A stretch of 64,000 nt of DNA, taken from NCBI RefSeq assembly GCF_007677725.1, contig NZ_VEDF01000006.1:186001-250000 (forward strand), given 5' to 3'. The notes below the pieces were generated by a model. The model was not told the origin of the DNA. It did not search any database and saw nothing but the letters and a program-made list of their open reading frames with translations. Each line of letters starts with the position of its first letter. The stretch's first letter is position 1. Below are positions 1 through 8,243 of this stretch, in pieces. This DNA comes from Pseudomonas sp. URMO17WK12:I11 (GTDB lineage Bacteria; Pseudomonadota; Gammaproteobacteria; Pseudomonadales; Pseudomonadaceae). The position numbers and the translations under genes were made by a program.

Positions 1-401
1 TGATGGAGGAAGGTGGCTTCCTGTATGACAGCGACACCTATGACGACGACCTGCCCTACTGGGAGCCGAACAACGCCACCGGCAAGCCGCACCTGGTGAT
101 TCCCTACACCCTGGACACCAACGACATGCGCTTCACCCAGGTCCAGGGCTTCAACTGTGGCGAGCAGTTCTTCCAATACCTCAAGGACGCCTTCGACGTG
201 CTCTACGAAGAAGGCGCCGAGGCACCGAAGATGCTCTCGATCGGCCTGCACTGCCGGCTGGTCGGTCGCCCTGCCCGCCTGGCTGCGCTCAAGCGCTTCG
301 TCGACTACGCCAAGAGCCACGAGCAGGTCTGGTTCGCCCGTCGCGTGGACATCGCCCGCCACTGGCACGCCACCCACCCGTACAAGAAAGAGAACGCCTG
401 A
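1..401 (+). CDS. puuE: Allantoinase PuuE, C-terminal part (cut by window edge)
   Basis: Only the last ~132 residues are present; the reading frame runs in from beyond position 1. The visible part resembles the C-terminus of the polysaccharide-deacetylase-type allantoinase PuuE, which hydrolyses allantoin to allantoate without the amidohydrolase fold of AllB. The stretch GLHCRLVGRPARLAALKRF and the final WFARRVDIARHW region are typical of the family end. The stop TGA (399-401) overlaps the uraD start by one base, so the two are translationally coupled. The adjacent uraD, allA and puuD genes support a role in urate breakdown. Family recognition is from memory of the sequence type; the catalytic metal site lies outside the window. 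Confidence 0.85.
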   Translation, partial: MEEGGFLYDSDTYDDDLPYWEPNNATGKPHLVIPYTLDTNDMRFTQVQGFNCGEQFFQYLKDAFDVLYEEGAEAPKMLSIGLHCRLVGRPARLAALKRFVDYAKSHEQVWFARRVDIARHWHATHPYKKENA

Positions 402-916
402 TGACCGCTTTCAAGACCCTGACGCCTTCGACCCTGGACCGTGACACCTTCGTCAAGGCCTTCGCCGACATCTATGAACACTCGCCGTGGGTCGCCGAAC
501 GCGCCTATGACCTGGGCCAGCTGGCCGAACTGGACCAGATCGAAGCGCTGCACCAGCGCATGAGCGATATTCTACTCAGCGCCACGCATGCCGAGCAGTT
601 GGCGCTGATCAACGCCCACCCGGACTTGGCCGGCAAGGCCGCGGTACGCGGCGAGCTGACCGAATCGAGCACCAACGAGCAAGCCGGCGCCGGTATCCAT
701 CAATGCACCGCCGAAGAGTTCGCGCGCTTCACCGAACTCAACGAAGCGTACAAGGCCAAGTTCCAGTTCCCCTTCATCATGGCGGTCAAAGGCAGCAACC
801 GGCATCAGATTCTCGCCGCCTTCGAGCAACGCATCCATAACGACACCGATGCCGAGTTCAAGGAAGCCTTGGCGCAGATCAACCTGATCGCGCTGTTCCG
901 GCTGTTGCAGCTGTAA
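401..916 (+). CDS. uraD: OHCU decarboxylase (2-oxo-4-hydroxy-4-carboxy-5-ureidoimidazoline decarboxylase)
   Basis: 171 residues, the normal size for UraD. The enzyme decarboxylates OHCU, the product of hydroxyisourate hydrolysis, to give (S)-allantoin. The conserved catalytic segment INAHPDLAGKAA (His at about residue 71), the SSTNEQAGAG segment with its Glu, and FPFIMAVKG near residue 123 are all visible, matching the family active site. The start codon overlaps the puuE stop by one base and allA follows after 50 bp, so it belongs to a puuE-uraD-allA-puuD operon. The cytosolic partner UraH is not seen in the window and may lie upstream. Confidence 0.93.
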   Translation: MTAFKTLTPSTLDRDTFVKAFADIYEHSPWVAERAYDLGQLAELDQIEALHQRMSDILLSATHAEQLALINAHPDLAGKAAVRGELTESSTNEQAGAGIHQCTAEEFARFTELNEAYKAKFQFPFIMAVKGSNRHQILAAFEQRIHNDTDAEFKEALAQINLIALFRLLQL

Positions 917-966
917 GCGACAACCGCACCTCATTCAGAACAACGATTAATAGAAGAGATATCCGC

Positions 967-1470
967 ATGCGCACCCTGATGATCGAGCCCCTGACCAAAG
1001 AAGCCTTCGCCCCATTCGGAGACGTGATCGAAACCGACGGCAGCGACCACTTCATGATCAACAACGGCTCGACCATGCGTTTTCACAAGCTCGCCACGGT
1101 CGAGACCGCCGAGCCTGAGGACAAGGCGATCATCAGCATCTTCCGCGCCGACGCGCTGGACATGCCGCTGACCGTGCGCATGCTGGAACGCCATCCGCTG
1201 GGCAGCCAGGCTTTCATCCCGCTGCTCGGCAACCCCTTTCTGATCGTGGTCGCGCCCGTTGGCGATGCACCTGTATCAGGTCTGGTCCGTGCCTTCCGCA
1301 GTAATGGCAGGCAGGGCGTTAATTACCATCGCGGCGTTTGGCACCACCCGGTGCTGACGATCGAAAAGCGGGATGACTTCCTGGTGGTTGATCGCAGCGG
1401 TTCTGGCAACAACTGCGACGAGCATTACTTCACCGAGGAACAGATGCTGATCCTCAATCCCCACCAATAA
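967..1470 (+). CDS. allA: Ureidoglycolate lyase
   Basis: 167 residues, starting MRTLMIEPLTKEAFAPFGDVI, the characteristic N-terminus of AllA (ureidoglycolate lyase, formerly called ureidoglycolate hydrolase). The enzyme splits ureidoglycolate to glyoxylate and urea, the last nitrogen-releasing step of allantoin breakdown. The beta-barrel (cupin-like) core includes VNYHRGVWHHPVL near residues 119-131, the conserved His-rich active-site strand. A purine-rich AGAAGAG lies upstream of the ATG. Glyoxylate made here is the substrate of Gcl encoded about 8 kb downstream, and the urea could be handled with the help of the transporter at 15.6 kb. Confidence 0.94.
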   Translation: MRTLMIEPLTKEAFAPFGDVIETDGSDHFMINNGSTMRFHKLATVETAEPEDKAIISIFRADALDMPLTVRMLERHPLGSQAFIPLLGNPFLIVVAPVGDAPVSGLVRAFRSNGRQGVNYHRGVWHHPVLTIEKRDDFLVVDRSGSGNNCDEHYFTEEQMLILNPHQ

Positions 1471-1527
1471 GAAAAGGTCGATCATCCCGGTGTCGAAGCC
1501 GGGCGGTGATCGGCAGAGGTACATACT

Positions 1528-2856
1528 GTGGAAGCACACCTTCACGAATGGCTGAACCTGAGCATTCGCTGGGTTCACATGATCACCGGTGTCGCCTGGA
1601 TCGGTGCATCGTTCTACTTCGTCTGGCTGGAGAACCACCTGAATCGAAGCAATCCGCGCGATGGGTTGTCAGGTGACCTCTGGGCCATTCACGGCGGTGG
1701 TATCTACCACCTGGAGAAATACAAGCTCGCCCCACCGAAAATGCCGGAGAACCTGCACTGGTTCAAATGGGAAGCGTATTTCACCTGGATGTCCGGTATC
1801 GCCCTGCTGTGCGTGGTGTTCTACTGGAACCCAACGCTGTACCTGCTGGCACCTGGCAGCACCTTGACCGGTGCCGAGGGCGTGGCCATCGGTATCGGCT
1901 CGCTGGTGGCCGGCTGGTTCATCTACGACTTCCTGTGCGACTCGCCACTGGGCAAGCACCCGGCCCTGCTCGGTGCAGTGCTGTTCGTGCTGATCATCGC
2001 GGCGTGCTTCGGCTTCAGCCAAGTGTTCAGCGGCCGCGGCGCGTACCTGCATACCGGCGCGATCATCGGCACCATCATGGTCGGCAACGTGTTCCGCATC
2101 ATCATGCCGGCCCAGCGCCAGCTGGTGGCGGCAATCGAGAACAACCAGACGCCTGACCCGGTACTGCCGGCCAAGGGCCTGCTGCGCTCGCGCCACAACA
2201 ACTATTTCACCTTGCCGGTGCTGTTCATCATGATCAGCAACCACTTCCCGAGCACCTACGGTAGCCAGTACAACTGGCTGATCCTGGCCGGCATTGCAGT
2301 CGCAGCGGTGTTGATCCGTCATTACTTCAACACCCGCCACGACAGCAACAAGTACGCCTGGACCCTGCCGGTCGGCGCACTGGCGATGATCTGCCTGGCC
2401 TACGTCACCGGTCCCAAGCCGATGGCGACCAGCCCTGAGCAAGCCGCAGCGCAGGTCGAATACCAGCCACTGCCGGCAACCGCAGTCGGTGGCAAGACCG
2501 CCGCCGAGCATCGCGCCGAGCAAGCCGCACAGGCCGCCCAGGCACCTGCCGAGCCTGCACAAGCGCCAGCCCAGGCCTCGGCCCAGGCCGGTGGTGACAG
2601 CTTCGAGAAGATTCACAGCGTCATCCAGGAACGCTGCACCGTGTGCCACTCGTCCAAGCCGACCAGCCCACTGTTCAGCGCAGCGCCAGCCGGCGTGATG
2701 TTCGACACCCCGCAGCAGATCCAGGCCCAGGCCGCGCGCATTCAGGCGCAAGCGGTCGCCAGCCAGATCATGCCACTGGGCAACATCACGCAGATGACCG
2801 CCGAGGAGCGCAAGCTGGTCGGTGACTGGATCGCCAAAGGCGCCCAGGTCAACTGA
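1528..2856 (+). CDS. puuD: Urate hydroxylase PuuD (membrane, cytochrome c-fused)
   Basis: 442 residues, GTG start. The first ~310 residues carry about eight hydrophobic segments (DUF989 type) beginning with IRWVHMITGVAWIGASFYFVW. An Ala/Gln/Pro-rich linker (~320-352) leads to a C-terminal cytochrome c domain with the heme motif CTVCH at residues 370-374. PuuD oxidises urate to 5-hydroxyisourate, with electrons passed through the attached cytochrome to the respiratory chain rather than directly to oxygen. The heme-bearing domain would depend on the Ccm system encoded at 27-34 kb. It follows allA by 57 bp and precedes the NCS2 permease. The family assignment is strong; the electron route is from knowledge of the family. 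Confidence 0.93.
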   Translation: MEAHLHEWLNLSIRWVHMITGVAWIGASFYFVWLENHLNRSNPRDGLSGDLWAIHGGGIYHLEKYKLAPPKMPENLHWFKWEAYFTWMSGIALLCVVFYWNPTLYLLAPGSTLTGAEGVAIGIGSLVAGWFIYDFLCDSPLGKHPALLGAVLFVLIIAACFGFSQVFSGRGAYLHTGAIIGTIMVGNVFRIIMPAQRQLVAAIENNQTPDPVLPAKGLLRSRHNNYFTLPVLFIMISNHFPSTYGSQYNWLILAGIAVAAVLIRHYFNTRHDSNKYAWTLPVGALAMICLAYVTGPKPMATSPEQAAAQVEYQPLPATAVGGKTAAEHRAEQAAQAAQAPAEPAQAPAQASAQAGGDSFEKIHSVIQERCTVCHSSKPTSPLFSAAPAGVMFDTPQQIQAQAARIQAQAVASQIMPLGNITQMTAEERKLVGDWIAKGAQVN

Positions 2857-2942
2857 TCGAACTGCAAGCCTCTAGCTGTACGTAGTAGGAAGCAAGCATC
2901 GAGTGTCAGGCTCCAACGCGGAAACCACAGGCTTTTTCTTGA

Positions 2943-2972
2943 AGCTTGCCGCTTGGAGCTTGTCGCTTGGAT
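2943..2972. repeat. Short tandem direct repeat upstream of the permease gene
   Basis: Two adjacent copies of GCTTG(C/T)CGCTTGGA occur in the 147-bp gap between puuD and the NCS2 permease. Similar AAGCTT/GCTTG-rich repeats are scattered in intergenic DNA of P. putida-type genomes. No function can be assigned. Confidence 0.5.
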
Positions 2973-3003
2973 CCGAGAATAAAAACAAAACTCGAGGTGC
3001 TGC

Positions 3004-4359
3004 ATGTCCGAGTCCCGCAAGGCGTACATCCCAGTTGCGCCGCCGCGACAGCCTTTGCCCCTGTTCCAACTGTTCCTGGTTGGCCTGCAACACGTGTTGC
3101 TGATGTACGGAGGCGCGATTGCGGTGCCTCTGATCATCGGCCAGGCCGCCGGTCTGTCCCGTGAGGAAGTCGCCTTTCTGATCAACGCCGACCTGCTGGT
3201 CGCCGGCGTCGCCACCATCGTGCAATCGTTCGGCATCGGCCCGGTCGGGATCCGCATGCCGGTGATGATGGGTGCCAGCTTCGCTGCCGTCGGCAGCATG
3301 GTGGCCATGGCCGGCATGCCCGGCGTGGGTCTGCAAGGCATCTTCGGTGCAACCATCGCTGCCGGTTTCTTCGGCATGTTGATCGCGCCGTTCATGTCCA
3401 AGGTAGTGCGCTTCTTCCCCCCACTGGTCACCGGTACGGTGATCACCTCCATTGGCCTGTCGCTGTTCCCCGTGGCCGTCAACTGGGCCGGGGGCGGTCA
3501 GGAAGCCACCACCTTCGGTTCGCCCATCTATCTGCTGGTCGCAGGCCTGGTGTTGGCGGTGATCCTGCTGATCAACCGCTTCATGCGTGGCTTCTGGGTC
3601 AACGTGTCCGTGCTGGTGGGCATGGGCCTGGGCTACATCCTGGCGGGCTCGATCGGCATGGTCGACCTGTCGGGCTTGAGCGAAGCGCCGTGGCTGCAAG
3701 TGGTGACGCCCCTGCACTTCGGCATGCCGACCTTCAGCCTGGCGCCGATCCTGTCGATGTGCCTGGTGGTGGTGATCATCTTCGTCGAGTCCACCGGGAT
3801 GTTCCTGGCCCTGGGCAAGGTCACCGAGCGTGAAGTCACCCCGGGGATGCTGCGTCGCGGCTTGCTGTGCGACGCTGGGGCATCGTTCGTCGCTGGGTTC
3901 TTCAACACCTTCACCCACTCCTCGTTCGCCCAGAACATCGGCCTGGTGCAGATGACCGGCGTGCGCTGCCGCTATGTCACGGTCACGGCCGGAGCGCTGC
4001 TGATTCTGCTCAGCCTGCTGCCCAAGGCGGCCTACCTGATCGCCTCGATTCCCCCTGCAGTGCTGGGCGGCGCGTCGATTGCCATGTTCGGCATGGTTAC
4101 CGCCACCGGGATCAAGATTCTTCAGGAAGCTGACATCGGCGATCGTCGCAACCAGCTGTTGGTGGCGGTGAGCGTGGGCTTCGGCCTGATTCCCGTGGTG
4201 CGGCCGGAGTTCTTCGCACAGATGCCACAGTGGATGGAGCCAATCACCCACAGCGGTATCGCCATGGCCACGGTCAGTGCCCTGGTACTGAACGTGCTGT
4301 TCAACATCCTCGGTGGCGCCGAGCGCGCCGTGCACAACGACGCCTGCCACCAGCACTGA
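3004..4359 (+). CDS. NCS2-family purine (urate/xanthine) permease
   Basis: 451 residues with about 12-14 hydrophobic segments. The sequence SSFAQNIGLVQMTGVRCR near residue 310 is the nucleobase:cation symporter-2 signature, and the N-terminal PLPLFQLFLVGLQHVLLMYGG is the usual first helix of this family. NCS2 proteins import urate, xanthine or uracil with protons. Placement directly after the urate hydroxylase gene makes urate or xanthine the likely substrate (inference). The ATG is preceded by GAGG at 7 bp. A GC-rich hairpin follows the stop, separating it from the channel gene. Confidence 0.9.
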   Translation: MSESRKAYIPVAPPRQPLPLFQLFLVGLQHVLLMYGGAIAVPLIIGQAAGLSREEVAFLINADLLVAGVATIVQSFGIGPVGIRMPVMMGASFAAVGSMVAMAGMPGVGLQGIFGATIAAGFFGMLIAPFMSKVVRFFPPLVTGTVITSIGLSLFPVAVNWAGGGQEATTFGSPIYLLVAGLVLAVILLINRFMRGFWVNVSVLVGMGLGYILAGSIGMVDLSGLSEAPWLQVVTPLHFGMPTFSLAPILSMCLVVVIIFVESTGMFLALGKVTEREVTPGMLRRGLLCDAGASFVAGFFNTFTHSSFAQNIGLVQMTGVRCRYVTVTAGALLILLSLLPKAAYLIASIPPAVLGGASIAMFGMVTATGIKILQEADIGDRRNQLLVAVSVGFGLIPVVRPEFFAQMPQWMEPITHSGIAMATVSALVLNVLFNILGGAERAVHNDACHQH

Positions 4360-4366
4360 GCCAAGC

Positions 4367-4389
4367 GGGGCGGCGCAACTTGCCGCCCC
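4367..4389 (+). terminator. Hairpin after the NCS2 permease gene
   Basis: A perfect 8-bp stem GGGGCGGC/GCCGCCCC with a 7-base loop starts 8 bp after the permease stop codon. It is followed by TGGTCTTTC, a poor T-run, so it is either a weak intrinsic terminator or an mRNA-stabilising hairpin. Confidence 0.5.
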
Positions 4390-4498
4390 TGGTCTTTCGC
4401 CCTCAACGCTTCACCGTCGGCCCGCCGGAATGGGCCGCTCGGGGCGCCTGCGCGCCAAAAAAACCGCCAACAAAAACAATAAGTCCGGGAAGCACACC

Positions 4499-5284
4499 AT
4501 GAAGCGCATCACCCCGTCTCTGCTATTGGGCAGCAGCCTGCTGGCCACCCTCCCCGCGCATGCCGACGACTGGCTGCAATGGCACGGCGAGAGCCTGACC
4601 TACCTGTATGGCAAGGATTTCAAGGTCAACCCGAGGATCCAGCAGACCGTCACGTTCGAGCACGCCAACAAGTGGAAGTACGGCGACACCTTCCTGTTCG
4701 TCGACAAGATTTTCTACAACGGCAAGGCCGACGCCAGCAAAGGCGTGACCACCTACTACGGCGAATTCAGTCCGCGCTTGTCGCTGGGCAAGATCTTCGA
4801 CCGCAAGTTGGCCTTCGGGCCGATCAAGGACGTGTTGCTGGCCATGACCTACGAGCGTGGCGAAGGCGATAACGAGGCCTACCTAATTGGTCCGGGCTTC
4901 GACCTAGCGGTGCCGGGCTTCAACTACTTCACCCTGAACTTCTATGTGCGCAACACTGAGGGCAGCCGCCCGGGCGACAATGTCTGGCAGATCACTCCGG
5001 CCTGGTCGTACACCATCCCGGTCGGCAAGTCGGACATTCTGTTCGACGGCTACATGGACTGGGTCACCGACAACGACCAGACCCGCCGCGGCACCTATCA
5101 CGCCAACCTGCACTTCAATCCCCAGGTCAAGTACGACCTGGGCAAGGCCCTGAACCTGGGGGTCAAACAGCTCTACGTCGGCTTCGAATACAGCTACTGG
5201 AAAGATAAGTACGGCATCGACAGCCGCGGCAATCTGGACAGCAACCAGAGTGTCGCCAGCGCGCTGATCAAGGTACATTTCTGA
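4499..5284 (+). CDS. Tsx-like nucleoside-specific outer-membrane channel, copy 1
   Basis: 261 residues from the ATG at 4499, chosen because it begins a clean signal peptide (MKRITPSLLLGSSLLATLPAHA, cleavage before DDW). The mature part is a beta-barrel ending in the aromatic C-terminus KVHF, as expected for an outer-membrane protein. The repeated aromatic/acidic strands (WKYGDTFLFVDKIFY, TYYGEFSPRLS) match the Tsx/OmpK nucleoside-porin family. It probably lets purines or nucleosides cross the outer membrane to feed the adjacent permease. A paralogue follows at 5638. The exact substrate is not shown by sequence. Confidence 0.85.
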   Translation: MKRITPSLLLGSSLLATLPAHADDWLQWHGESLTYLYGKDFKVNPRIQQTVTFEHANKWKYGDTFLFVDKIFYNGKADASKGVTTYYGEFSPRLSLGKIFDRKLAFGPIKDVLLAMTYERGEGDNEAYLIGPGFDLAVPGFNYFTLNFYVRNTEGSRPGDNVWQITPAWSYTIPVGKSDILFDGYMDWVTDNDQTRRGTYHANLHFNPQVKYDLGKALNLGVKQLYVGFEYSYWKDKYGIDSRGNLDSNQSVASALIKVHF

Positions 5285-5344
5285 AAACCTGACCACGTGC
5301 CCAGCTTTGAATCACCGTGCGCCAGGAAGGAGCACTTGAGGCGC

Positions 5345-5371
5345 GGCGCGCAAGCCAGTAATCTGCGCGCC
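5345..5371 (+). terminator. Hairpin downstream of Tsx copy 1
   Basis: A perfect 8-bp stem GGCGCGCA/TGCGCGCC with an 11-base loop, 60 bp after the stop codon of the first channel gene. No T-run follows, so terminator function is a guess. Confidence 0.35.
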
Positions 5372-5408
5372 CCCTCGATCAGGGCAGGAAGGATTCTGCC
5401 CGCGTTTA

Positions 5409-5424
5409 CTGACCGCTCAGTCAA
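5409..5424. promoter_or_regulatory. Palindromic TetR/RutR-type operator candidate
   Basis: CTGACCGCTCAGTCAA is an imperfect inverted repeat (TGAC(C/T)G half-sites). It matches 10 of the 14 defined positions of the E. coli RutR box TTGACCANNTGGTCAA. It lies 15 bp upstream of a sigma-54-like promoter and 214 bp before the second Tsx gene. The candidate binder is the RutR-like regulator encoded at 7550 (inference). Confidence 0.4.
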
Positions 5425-5438
5425 TGAATTCGGGCGGT

Positions 5439-5454
5439 TGGCCAACGTGTTGCC
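5439..5454 (+). promoter_or_regulatory. Sigma-54-like promoter candidate upstream of Tsx copy 2
   Basis: TGGCCAACGTGTTGCC keeps the invariant GG and GC with exactly 10 bases between them, and has TGGC and TTGC as the -24 and -12 elements. The A at position 5 and the central CG of the consensus are missing. Promoters of this class would link the channel to nitrogen control; unproven. Confidence 0.4.
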
Positions 5455-5637
5455 AGCCTGAAATACCCATTTTCATCCGTTGTGAACGAGTCGAGCAGGA
5501 AGGTTGTGGCTAACCCGGAAAGTTGGCGCAGCGCTTGCCAAACAGCTGTGGCCAATCGAAAAAAGCTGACTCAAAAGACAAAAAAGGCGCCAACACCGAG
5601 CGCTGACAACAGATCCACCAAGGGAGCGACACTCGCA

Positions 5638-6420
5638 ATGCGTACCATCAATAGCCTGATTCTCGCGGGCGGCCTGCTGGCCTGCGGCACTACCTTCGCC
5701 GATGACCTGCTGCAGTGGCAGAGCAACAGCCTGACTTACCTGTGGGGCAAGAATTTCAAGGTCAACCCGGCGATTCAGCAAACCCTGACCTTCGAACACG
5801 CCGACGGCTGGAAGTACGGCGATAACTTCATCTTCGTCGACAAGATCTTCTACCAGGGGCAGAAAGACGCCGGTAACGGGCCGAACACCTACTACGGCGA
5901 GATCAGCCCGCGGCTGTCGTTCAACAAGATCTTCGACCAGAAACTGGAATTCGGCCCGGTCAAGGACGTGTTGCTGGCCATGACCTACGAGTTCGGCGAG
6001 GGTGACACCGAGGCCTACCTGATCGGCCCAGGCTTCGACCTGGCGATTCCAGGCTTCGATTACTTCCAGCTCAATTTCTACAACCGTACCACCGACGGCA
6101 GCCGCGCCGGCGACAACGTGTGGCAGATCACCCCGGTATGGGCCTACACCATCCCCGTGGGCGATTCCGACGTGCTGATCGACGGCTTCATGGATTGGGT
6201 AGTGGACAACGACGAGAACCGTCGCGGCACCTACCACGCCAACCTGCACTTTAACCCGCAGATCAAGTATGACCTGGGCAAGGCTTTGCACCTGGGCGAA
6301 AAGCAGCTGTACGTCGGTGTCGAGTACGATTACTGGTCGAACAAGTATGGCATCAAGGACAGCGATGCCTTCACCACCGACCAGAACACCATGAGCTTCC
6401 TGGTCAAGGTGCACTTCTGA
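5638..6420 (+). CDS. Tsx-like nucleoside-specific outer-membrane channel, copy 2
   Basis: 260 residues from the ATG at 5638, which opens a signal peptide (MRTINSLILAGGLLACGTTFA, cleavage before DDL). The reading frame continues upstream, but the upstream part lacks signal-peptide character. The mature protein is a clear paralogue of the neighbour at 4499: most residues are identical and the same strand pattern and KVHF C-terminus are kept, by eye about 70% identity. It is therefore a tandem duplication of a nucleoside-type porin. It has its own upstream control region with a palindrome and a sigma-54-like promoter, so the two copies may be expressed under different conditions. A strong hairpin follows. 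Confidence 0.85.
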   Translation: MRTINSLILAGGLLACGTTFADDLLQWQSNSLTYLWGKNFKVNPAIQQTLTFEHADGWKYGDNFIFVDKIFYQGQKDAGNGPNTYYGEISPRLSFNKIFDQKLEFGPVKDVLLAMTYEFGEGDTEAYLIGPGFDLAIPGFDYFQLNFYNRTTDGSRAGDNVWQITPVWAYTIPVGDSDVLIDGFMDWVVDNDENRRGTYHANLHFNPQIKYDLGKALHLGEKQLYVGVEYDYWSNKYGIKDSDAFTTDQNTMSFLVKVHF

Positions 6421-6435
6421 CCTGAGCCAAACGCG

Positions 6436-6459
6436 CGCGCCCACCATCACGTGGGCGCG
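6436..6459. terminator. Bidirectional hairpin between Tsx copy 2 and the DUF808 gene
   Basis: A perfect 9-bp stem CGCGCCCAC/GTGGGCGCG with a 6-base loop lies between two converging genes (stops at 6420 and 6481). No T-run is present on either side, but the position suits a shared terminator. Confidence 0.5.
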
Positions 6460-6480
6460 ACGCCTATTCCGATGGCCGGG

Positions 6481-7401
6481 TCATCGCGCGACTCGACGGC
6501 GAACCTTCGAAACGCCACTGACCACCAGCGCGGTAAGCCATCCTGCCAGCGCCCCGACCACGCCAAAGGCCACCAGCTTGACCGCCGCGCTCCAGCCTCC
6601 AATCGCTGCGACCAGCGCCTCGACGGCGTGCTCGAGTGGGGCAATGCCTTCGGCGACGAACGTTCCGCCGACCAGGAACATGGCAACCGTGCCGATCCAC
6701 GACAGCGCTTTCATCAGAAACGGTGCGGCCGAGACCAGCAGCTCGCCAGATGCCCTGAGCGCCCTGCCCCACACCCCTTGCGCCTTCGATTTGGCCAGCG
6801 CAAAGCCGGCGTCGTCCAGGCGCACGATGCCCGCGACCAAGCCGTAGACGCCGATGGTCATCACCACCGCAATCAAGGTGAGGGTCAAAATCTGCTGATA
6901 CAGAGGCGCATCCGCGACAACGTTCAAGGTGATGACAATGATCTCTGCGCTGAGAATGAAGTCGGTCTTGATCGCACCTTTGATCTTGCGCTTTTCATAT
7001 TGGGCAAGTTCTTCTGCGGTCTTGGGGACGGCCTTTTTACCCTGCTCGGCAGAACCATGCCCTTTGCGGGAAAACTTGTCCTTGATCGCCTCGTAGCCTT
7101 CGTAGCACAGGTACAACCCGCCTGCCATGAGCAACCACTTCACTGCCGCAGGGAGCACGGCGCTGAGAATCAGCGCGCACGGCACCAGGATGGCCTTGTT
7201 CTTGAGCGAGCCCTTGAACACGGCCCAGACCACCGGCAGTTCGCGATCGGCTTTCATGCCGGTGACTTGCTCAGCGTTCACGGCCAGATCGTCGCTCAGG
7301 ACGCTGGCCGATTTTTTCGCGGCGACCTTGCTCATCAGCGAGATGTCATCCAGCAGCGCCGCGATGTCATCGAGTAATGCAAAAAAGCTGCTGCCCGCCA
7401 T
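6481..7401 (-). CDS. DUF808 family membrane protein (YedI-like)
   Basis: 306 residues, starting MAGSSFFALLDDIAALLDDI, the diagnostic N-terminus of the DUF808/YedI family. Several hydrophobic segments follow, including LVPCALILSAVLPAAVKWLLMAGGLYL near residue 75 and four or five more in the C-terminal half, so it is an inner-membrane protein. A charged cytoplasmic-looking stretch (KDKFSRKGHGSAEQGKKAV) sits between them. AGGAAGA precedes the ATG. The biochemical role of the family is not established. It converges with the Tsx gene and is divergent from the TetR gene, and has no evident link to purine metabolism. Confidence 0.85.
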   Translation of the reverse strand: MAGSSFFALLDDIAALLDDISLMSKVAAKKSASVLSDDLAVNAEQVTGMKADRELPVVWAVFKGSLKNKAILVPCALILSAVLPAAVKWLLMAGGLYLCYEGYEAIKDKFSRKGHGSAEQGKKAVPKTAEELAQYEKRKIKGAIKTDFILSAEIIVITLNVVADAPLYQQILTLTLIAVVMTIGVYGLVAGIVRLDDAGFALAKSKAQGVWGRALRASGELLVSAAPFLMKALSWIGTVAMFLVGGTFVAEGIAPLEHAVEALVAAIGGWSAAVKLVAFGVVGALAGWLTALVVSGVSKVRRRVAR

Positions 7402-7549
7402 GTCCGATTCTTCCTAAGTGAATACTTCGCTCTGAGGCACCAGACTGCCTGACTCACCCCCGGGTTCCCTGCCTTGAGCCGTCGTCGGGCACGGTGCTAC
7501 CATGCCCGATCCCTCCGAGAGGCGGTCTAACACGAGGAAGAGCCCTGAC

Positions 7550-8161
7550 ATGAGCACCATTCGCGAGCGCAACAAGGAGCTGATCCTGCGCGCAGCCAGT
7601 GAAGAATTCGCCGACAAGGGCTTCGCCGCCACCAAGACCAGTGACATTGCCGCCAAGGCTGGGCTGCCCAAGCCGAACGTGTACTACTACTTCAAATCCA
7701 AGGACAACCTCTATCGCGAGGTCCTGGAAAGCATCATCGCACCCATCATGCAGGCGTCGACGCCGTTCAATGCCGACGGCGACCCCAAGCAGGTGCTCAG
7801 CGCCTACATTCGCTCGAAGATCCGCATTTCGCGTGACCTGCCCCATGCCTCAAAGGTGTTCGCCAGCGAAATCATGCACGGTGCGCCGCATCTCTCGGCC
7901 AACCAGGTGGAGCAATTGAACGAGCAGGCGCGGCACAACATCGAGTGCATTCAGCGCTGGATAGACCGCGGGCAGATCGCCCATGTCGATGCGCATCACC
8001 TGATGTTCAGCATCTGGGCGGCGACTCAGACGTATGCCGACTTCGATTGGCAGATCTCGGCGGTGACCGGCAAAGCCAAGCTCACCGACAGCGACTACGA
8101 TGCAGCGGCGCAGACCATCATTCGCATGGTGCTCAAGGGCTGCGAGCCGGAAGTGGCTTGA
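7550..8161 (+). CDS. TetR-family transcriptional regulator, RutR-like
   Basis: 203 residues from the ATG at 7550, chosen because GAGGAAG lies upstream and the next in-frame ATG at 7502 adds only a non-conserved tail. An N-terminal TetR helix-turn-helix (RAASEEFADKGFAATKTSDIAAKAGL, then PNVYYYFKSKDNLYREVL) occupies residues ~10-58. The C-terminal part (YIRSKIRISRDLPHASKVF, HHLMFSIWAATQTYADF) closely parallels E. coli RutR, the uracil/thymine-sensing regulator of pyrimidine and purine catabolism. It sits between the urate and the glyoxylate clusters. RutR-type boxes upstream of the allantoin permease gene (21163 and 21205) and a degenerate one at 5409 are plausible targets. The ligand is unknown. 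Confidence 0.85.
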   Translation: MSTIRERNKELILRAASEEFADKGFAATKTSDIAAKAGLPKPNVYYYFKSKDNLYREVLESIIAPIMQASTPFNADGDPKQVLSAYIRSKIRISRDLPHASKVFASEIMHGAPHLSANQVEQLNEQARHNIECIQRWIDRGQIAHVDAHHLMFSIWAATQTYADFDWQISAVTGKAKLTDSDYDAAAQTIIRMVLKGCEPEVA

Positions 8162-8243
8162 ATCAGTTTCGCCCAGACCTGCTCGCGGGCCTGGCAACGG
8201 CCTTGCCAGGAACCACGAGCAAACCTGGGCAGACAGGCAATGG

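Larger units (their letters stand above)
5285..5637. other. 353-bp control region between the two Tsx-like genes
   Basis: No gene is supported here. It contains a hairpin (8-bp stem GGCGCGCA/TGCGCGCC, 5345-5371) that could end the first channel transcript, a TetR-type palindrome (5409-5424), and a sigma-54-like promoter (5439-5454), arranged in that order before the second channel gene. The stretch before 5638 is A-rich (AAAAAAG, ACAAAAAAGG). Confidence 0.6.

Noticed and set aside
2872..4356. 494-codon open frame antisense to the NCS2 permease
   Set aside because: Composition (His, Gln, Asp-rich) is that of a reverse-strand shadow; the + strand protein is a clear transporter.
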